From the NCBI GenBank assembly GCA_033439795.1, contig JAUTDP010000011.1, positions 62,001 to 126,000 on the forward strand: a stretch of DNA of 64,000 nucleotides, written 5' to 3'. Shown piece after piece: positions 58,590-64,000 of the stretch. Each line of letters starts with the position of its first letter. Positions within the stretch are counted from its first letter, which is position 1. Both the position numbers and the translations under genes were made by a program. Source of the stretch: Sordaria brevicollis. Taxonomy: Eukaryota; Ascomycota; Sordariomycetes; Sordariales; Sordariaceae. The notes under the pieces were generated by a model. It saw only the letters and a program-made list of their open reading frames with translations, was not told the origin of the DNA and did not search any database.

Positions 58590-60530
58590 TCATCGTCGCT
58601 TCTGCCACCTAAAGGCGATCGGGTCAAGGTCATGATCCTCCAACAACCTATGGATATCCAAGAGCTGCCTTTCGAGGTATCTGATACGAGCATCGGCCTC
58701 CGCCATCCGAGCGTCGGCCTCCACCTCCTTCGTCTCAAGAGCGCGGACACGACTTTCAAGTCTGCGAACTTTCTGCTTGTCGTCGGAATGGTCTTCCTCT
58801 TCTGGTGTCGAAGGTCGTCGACGCTTGTCGTCGGAATGGTCTTTCTCTTCTGATGCCGAAGATCGTCGACGCTTTTGGGCTAGAGAGATGTTAGGTACGT
58901 ACAGTATACAACGCATTGGGATTTGATACATACTGGTGGTGGTGTATGGGGGTGGTGTTACTTCTCTATCAGGTTCGTACCCCGAACTCGAACTTCCATC
59001 ATGGGTTACAGAACGCCGCCGAATATAATCGGTTGGTTCGATGTGGATATTCACGCCATCCACATTGAAAAATTGCAACGAGAAATCGGGGGCATTGGGC
59101 GTCACGGGTCGAAAACGGCGCTCGCTAGGTAAAATGGCAAATGGAAGGAGGCGAATCCGGTCGCTGAAGTCGATGTCGCACGTGAAGAAATAAACCGAAA
59201 AACACAATGCTTTGCGGAGAGAAGAGAATGTACGTTGCGTTAGAAAGGATGTGCGTGGGAGACGCTCGTGTGTGGGTGCAGCAAAACGCAGTGATCGTCT
59301 CAAGGCGAAATCCAGCCGAAAAGCTCTTTGGAACGGATTTGGAGTGTAACCAGTGGAGGCAGGTACTTGGACAGCATGAGTTGCAAGCTGGATGAACTGG
59401 ATATGCTCGGGGTGGATGAGCAAGCAAATCGGGAGTTGGGTAGGGCGAGGGGGATTGGACGTATGATGATGGAGTGAAAACAGGGCTGTTCGTTTTGATG
59501 TGTCGACATGTAGCCCAAACGTCAAATCCAGTGTGTGACAAGGTCGGTCGCGATCATCTTCCCAAGTAACAACTGCCTCCAGATTAGGTTGAGTAACATG
59601 GCACCCAAGGTCAGGGGACGTGGACCGAGAAGATGCCGGAACAGGACAATTACTTGGTGGCTTGGGACAATCGTCATTCGGGAGCCCAGGGGTGGAAGCT
59701 AGGACCAAAATTAGTTGGGAGAAAATTTGGACGCTGGGCAAGTACACGTACCAGAATCGAAGGGTTCTAGCGAATCAAGAATGCTGTCAAGATAGCCACC
59801 CGCCAATTCAGAATTTTGATCGCCTTCAGCAGGAGAACAATGCAATGCTGGCTCGTTAGCCTCCTGACACGTACATAGTCCAGGTTGCGTGTTAAGGGAC
59901 ATACCATGGTCTTGTGTGGTGGTAGATGATAGCTGCGCGGCCGTTGTAGGTGCTCGAATCAGCCGGCTCCCACGGCCAAGGTAAAGCCTTTGGACGTTGT
60001 AGGTGTCCGAGGGTGCTGGTCGTGAGGCGGATGAGAAGAGAGAGGGAAGATGAGCGAATTGATCTTGAACTTCTGACCCAACTGCCACCGGATCAAAATA
60101 TATGGTAAATTTGTTGACAGTAGAGAGAGAGATCATATCGTCGAACAAAGCTTTGTGTTCTTTCCCTCTTGGAACTAGAGGAACGATAGAAGGGCCAACC
60201 AAAACCGGTGGTCGTGCCATATCGAAGCAGAGGCTGAGAGACGGTCGAGCAGGGAAAGTGTGCATAGAAGGTACGGGGGGGTTGGCGTTGGCTTCGAACC
60301 GGATCGATTGGATATGCTCGGGGTTGATGAGCAAGTACAAACGGGTGCTGACCTTTGTGAAACTAACGCTTCCAACCAGAACAAAGGTTGCTTGTGGGTG
60401 TGGGATGGAAGTGTCGACATGGAGTTGGATCTTCAAGTTGGATGTTATTTGGGGTCCCTCGGAATCCCAGCATACGGAAACGCCGAGATCGACGAGATCG
60501 ATGTTGAAATCAGGTGTATCGTGATGTTGA
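58590..60530 (-). CDS. Internally duplicated lineage-specific protein with C-terminal coiled coil (5' exon unresolved)
   Basis: Three exons are supported: 60530-59752, about 59699-58934 and 58879-58590. The introns are GTACGT..CCTAG (about 59751-59700) and GTATGT..CTCTAG (58933-58880, 54 nt, so the frame stays open through it). The first exon starts at an acceptor (CTCTAG at 60531), so a start-bearing exon lies further upstream and was not found. The product holds two copies of one unknown domain: FNIDLVDLGVSVCWDSEGP..LHVDTS..LYLLINPEHIQSI in exon 1, and LEAVVTWEDDRDRP..LHVDTS..ICLLIHPEHIQFI in exon 2. The end is charged (KRRRSSASEEKDHSDD, a 2-unit repeat) followed by a coiled coil (RRLESRVRALETKEVEAD, ARIRYLERQLLDIHRLLED). 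Function unknown; shape suggests a nuclear or scaffolding protein, but that is speculative. Confidence 0.5.
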
Positions 60531-60554
60531 CTAGAGAAGGAATCAATCAGTAAA

Positions 60555-60638
60555 TGAGCTCAAAGCCAACCACTGCTTCCTATGAGCTCAACGTCAACCA
60601 CTGCTTCCTATAAGCTCAACGTCAACCACTGCTTCCTA
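60555..60638. repeat. 28-bp direct repeat, three units
   Basis: Units begin TGAGCTCAA and end CACTGCTTCCTA; starts are at 60555, 60583 and 60611. Units 2 and 3 are nearly identical. The array abuts the larger 240-bp repeat. Confidence 0.8.
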
Positions 60639-61316
60639 TCGCAACAGAACTGGCAAATGGTTATGCCACAATCAGTAGACAAAGGAGCGCTACATGAAGC
60701 AACGCACTTTTGGCCACCCTCCCAAGAACCCCAGTCCTTTCAACAGGCGTGCCTGTTGAGTAGGATTTGGCGAATTTTACGGTTCTTGACTTGTGGGGAA
60801 CGAAATGCCAACAATGTATATAGGAGACAGTCGAAGAAGCGAGATACACGCCCATCCGACTTCCTCCCCCCTTTCCTATCGCAGAATTGGCAAATGGTTA
60901 TGCCACAATCAGTGGACAAAAGAGCGCTACATGGAGCAACGCACTTTTGCCCACCCTCCCAAGAACCCCAGTCCTTTCAGTAGGCGTACCTATTGAGTAG
61001 GATTTGGCGACTTTTACGGTTCTTGACTTGTGGGGAACGAAATGCCAACAATGCGTATAGGAGAGAAGCAAAGAAGCGAGATGTACGCCCATCCGACTTC
61101 CGCCCCCTCCTTTCCTATCGTAACAGAACTGGCAAATGGTTATACCACAATCAGCGGACAAAAGAGCGCTACATGGAGCAACGCACTTTTGCCCACCCTC
61201 CCAAGAACCCCAGTCCTTTCAGTAGGCGTACCTATTGAGTAGGATTTGGCGACTTTTACGGTTCTTGACTTGTGGCCGACGAAATGCCAGCAATGTTTAT
61301 AGGAGAGAAGCAGACG
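60635..61316. repeat. 240-bp tandem repeat, about 2.8 units
   Basis: Units start with CCTATCG at 60635, 60875 and 61114, a period of 240/239 bp, and are highly similar (blocks such as TGGCAAATGGTTATGCC, CCCTCCCAAGAACCCCAGTC, GGTTCTTGACTTGTGG). Because 240 is a multiple of three, open frames run through adjacent units on both strands; I take these as by-products. It lies just upstream of the minus-strand gene at 58590-60530 and could be its duplicated promoter. Confidence 0.85.
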
Positions 61317-61319
61317 TAA

Positions 61320-62027
61320 TCAGATGGGAGGCGCGGGAAGGGGACAGGAAAAGAGAGGGAGAAAAGAGAGGGAGAAAAGAGAGGGAGAAAAGAGAGGGAG
61401 AAAAGAGAGGGAGGACTCAGTCGATTTGTTGGATGGCAATGGCGAGCCAACTTTAATTTGACGGTCGGTAGGGAGCTGGCGAGGTGACACATTGTTTTGC
61501 TCGGATGGGAATGGCGGCGGTGGCCCGGTGTCGTATCGGGGTAGCGAACGCCTTCCATCATGCTGTGGGTCGCCGTCCACGAGGAAATCAAACGATTCAG
61601 CGTCGTCGGGCGAAGTGTCGCGGACGAGTTGCCTAGAGATGGGATGTTCGGGTTAGCTTTATGCACATACTAAGGTATGTTTGATGGTTGAATGCAATCG
61701 AAGTTGAAAAACTGAAACGTGCCCGCTGGACGAGAAGCGCTGTGTTGCATTCACGTCTTGATTCGTGTCGGCACCGGAGCTGTGGTTCCGGGAGTGCAAC
61801 AACGGCGACGGTGGCTCATTGTCGCATGGGGATGGCGAACGTCTTCCATTATCCTCAGTGTCGACGCTGGAGTTGTGGTTCTGGGAGTGGGAATGATGAG
61901 GGTTGTGGTCGGGAGGAACTTGTGCTGAAGGTGGAGAGAAATGGGATGAGCATGAATGGGGGGAGCGGGAGCGGGAAGATGGTTGTCTTGTAGTAAGATC
62001 CATGGCGACGGGAAGGCAGGGTGTCAT
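61320..62027 (-). CDS. Low-complexity Ser/His/Pro-rich protein, gene model uncertain
   Basis: Two minus-strand segments look coding. From ATG 62027 (or 62003, MDLTTRQPSSRSRSPHS) a Ser/His/Asn/Pro-rich stretch runs to about 61680, with HNSSVDTEDNGRRSPSP in the middle. After an unclear junction, another frame reads RDTSPDDAESFDFLVDGDP, QHDGRRSLPRYDTGPPPPF and ends at 61320 in a repeat-encoded Ser/Leu/Phe tail. The two segments are related at DNA level (61500-61580 resembles 61785-61865), so the gene contains an internal duplication. A GTATGT..CTAG interval between them is only 38 nt, too short for a normal intron. The tail comes from a 13-bp tandem repeat. No family recognised. Confidence 0.3.
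61348..61413. repeat. 13-bp tandem repeat AAAAGAGAGGGAG, five units
   Basis: Five head-to-tail units of AAAAGAGAGGGAG, ending in GGACTCAG. Simple-sequence expansion; on the minus strand it would encode a Ser/Leu/Phe-rich periodic peptide. Confidence 0.9.
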
Positions 62028-63064
62028 GTGGGGAGGTGACGGGACCTACGAGGTGATCCGGGTAGAACCTGGAAGCTCAAAATGATGGGAAACAGCCTCC
62101 CTTTATTAAGCAAGGGAATCATGATGTTTGTCTCGCACTTTTCACTCCCAGGTTGCAAGGAAGGGGTGCTGGCAGCCCCAGTGCTGGGGACTACTGGGCC
62201 CCAGTCAGAGGTAGCAAGCTCAGGTCCGTGAATGGCATGTTTAATCACTAACAAGAATGGGTGCGATCCTTGCCAAATCTGTTACGGTTCTGCACACCGC
62301 ATTACCTAACGAAACCACTCACCAACACCTCCAACATGGACCAGGGAAATCAGGTCAAAATTAGGTGATGTGGCACCTACCTAGCTGTGTGGCGGCTACC
62401 TCTAGACCACTAACCTCGACAGAGGAAAGCCAGACTCCACCCTTTGAGATCTGACAGGTGGAGGGGGAGGGGGCCAAGTGCAGGTTTGTTTGTTTGTAGT
62501 ATAGTTTGGTTCCTCGGCGTCGTCGGCGTCTTCCTATTTCGCGGCCACTGCCCCGTATGCATCTTTCTCAGCCAACAGAATCAATTCTTCTACAAACGGA
62601 AGGTATCCACATCGGTTATGTAGGTCGTATCCGAGACGACTCGGAAATGCGGCCTGGAAATAAATGGTGGCCGGGAAATGTTTTTCAGAAGGTCACGGTG
62701 AGCACGAGCCATACGGAACCTCAAATGCACGGCAGTGGTTCTGGGAGGCCCTCGTTTCCAGGTCGAGCTTCTACCAAGTCCTAGAAATGGGGGATTTCCA
62801 GGCAGACAACTAAAAAACGAACTAGAAGATTTCCAGGCCGGATACCTTAGGTACTCCAAGTCGTCGGACACGCCCTTAGTTGGTGTGTTGCAATAGTCTC
62901 TAAGCACAGACCACCCCACAACGACACTCTACCCCACCCTACGACTAGGGACGGGACTGGGTGGGTTTTGGTATCCCTGGGCGCTGATTGGTTGTGTGGG
63001 TGTTGGAGTGGGGGAGGTGGGCCAGCGCCCGGGGGTGCCGTTTGGCCCGTTTCGGAGGTGCGTA
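62028..63064. other. Intergenic region, no gene seen
   Basis: Normal-composition DNA without convincing frames. Confidence 0.4.
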
Positions 63065-63215
63065 CTCGTCGGTTAGGTGTTGTGGCTATGTGGTGGGTCC
63101 AGCCAACCTCCTCTCTTATCTCAGAGGGACGAGGAGAGGAGGTTGGCTTGGCTGGAAGCGGGCCCCCAAAGGTAGGCCCCACACGGCCCATGGTCTGTGC
63201 AACCTAACCGACGAG
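63065..63215. mobile_element. MITE-like foldback element with TA flanks
   Basis: Perfect 14-bp inverted ends CTCGTCGGTTAGGT (63065-63078) and ACCTAACCGACGAG (63202-63215) are each flanked by TA (63063-63064 and 63216-63217). Inside, a second inverted pair CCAACCTCCTCTC / GAGAGGAGGTTGG forms a hairpin around 63100-63150, so the whole 151 bp can fold back. No coding capacity. TA duplication is the mark of Tc1/mariner-mobilised MITEs. The TIR differs from that of the 4.4-kb transposon in this window, so another transposase would be needed. Confidence 0.65.
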
Positions 63216-63217
63216 TA

Positions 63218-64000
63218 AGCTTCTTCTTCTTCTTCTTCCTCCTCTTCCTCCCCCTCTCAGGGCGTGTTTGGCGCACACGCGGAATTGGTGTTCTGAAAGG
63301 AAACTGTAAGGAGCCGGCGCGCATATGTCATAAAATCCACGCAGGTTGGGAATTGGAATTTCAGAATCGACCTGTTCCCGAAAGTTGAATCTCCGAGACT
63401 ATTCTGAAGTGGAATCCCGCCTTATTATTGGTTGGTAAAGAAAATTGTGGGGGTCGGGTCGCGATTTCAGAAGGCTCAAGTGGAATTTCCAAAACACTCG
63501 GAACGCGATTCTGAAATGTCATCCAAGTGGGATTTCCTGGGCTTTCGGACACGCAGCTTTCTGAATTTTCTTTCCAAAAGATTTAGAACGCCATTTCTGG
63601 GTGCGGCCAACACACCCGACCCTTGTGATTATTTGTTTTTCTTCGGGAAGAAATACAATTACTCGTTGCACGTTCAGTAGCCTAACAATCCCTTCTTCTA
63701 TACCATCTACACTGCAAATCATGTCAATATCTCTCCTCAACGACTCCTCTCAAATTGCTAACTCAAGGAGTGTATCGTATCATTTTGACTTTCTTGCGTG
63801 TCTTCTTCAATCTCATCCGTCAGTCACGTCCTATAGAGCAGGAGTCAAACATCCATACACACAGGCATCACGCTACCCTACCTATAAAACATAACGGCAC
63901 TGAACATCATGGCATTGAAGCGCGAGGAGCTAACTGTTTGACGAATACTTCGCTGTCAAATTCTCACACGAGTCGCTAACATCTTCTCAAAGTAATTCAT
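63218..64000. other. Window end, no gene seen
   Basis: A pyrimidine microsatellite (CTT/CCT, 63220-63257) directly follows the MITE-like element. The remainder holds short competing frames only. A gene may begin beyond the window. Confidence 0.35.

Noticed and set aside
60582..61238. Plus- and minus-strand open frames running through the 240-bp repeat as real proteins
   Set aside because: Both strands stay open merely because the period is a multiple of three. Frames break between units and no domain is visible.
60555..61316. The 28-bp and 240-bp repeats as a CRISPR array
   Set aside because: The units are contiguous without variable spacers, and the genome is eukaryotic.

Overview
The window comes from a filamentous ascomycete, very probably Neurospora (N. 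crassa or a close relative). Four observations support this: short GT..AG introns (about 50-80 nt) with CTAAC/CTGAC branch sites; fungal-only families (Zn2Cys6 regulator, SesA-type domain, Sey1 with fungal architecture); GC-rich genic DNA; and AT-saturated blocks nearly devoid of CpA/TpG, which are the hallmark of repeat-induced point mutation (RIP). I saw no rRNA, tRNA, CRISPR array or telomere repeat.

Layout. 1-3.9 kb: the right part of an unmutated Tc1/IS630-like DNA transposon with a DD34E transposase and a convergent accessory gene. 4.3-4.9 kb: a secreted Cys-rich protein. 8.0-8.9 kb: Mediator subunit Med18, followed in frame by an acidic tail behind a single TAG. 11.0-13.0 kb: a five-exon Zn2Cys6 regulator. 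14.9-18.5 kb: an ankyrin protein with an N-terminal Gly/Gln/Asn amyloid-like motif, facing a SesA-domain protein with a related C-terminal motif. 19.1-38.0 kb: an 18.9-kb RIP island made of nested elements. 39.8-40.6 kb: a third protein carrying the same motif. 40.86-45.27 kb: a heavily RIPed full-length copy of the transposon seen at the window start. 46.0-48.7 kb: sey1. 49.9-51.0 kb: a fructosamine-kinase-like gene. 52.2-54.3 kb: a fungal multi-spanning membrane protein. 54.3-64 kb: a poorly conserved stretch with decayed genes, an internally duplicated coiled-coil protein, tandem repeats and a 151-bp MITE-like foldback.

The transposon island can be read like a stratigraphy. An outermost element with 14-bp inverted ends (about 19117-38004) was hit by a minus-strand Ty3/Gypsy element with 240-bp LTRs (20932-36220). 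That element was in turn hit by a second minus-strand Ty3/Gypsy element with 204-bp LTRs and a perfect 5-bp target duplication, CGAAT (21343-29204).

The most interesting system is the motif-sharing trio. If the transposon layers are removed, an ankyrin protein (putative sensor), a SesA-domain protein (putative effector) and a third helical protein lie within about 7 kb. All carry variants of G-T/K-Q...S-G-x-G-x-Q-N...G-x-G-x-F/Y. This matches the logic of fungal amyloid-signalling pairs, in which a receptor templates the fold of a cell-death effector, but here the receptor has no NACHT or NB-ARC domain. That reading is inference from sequence pattern and gene context.
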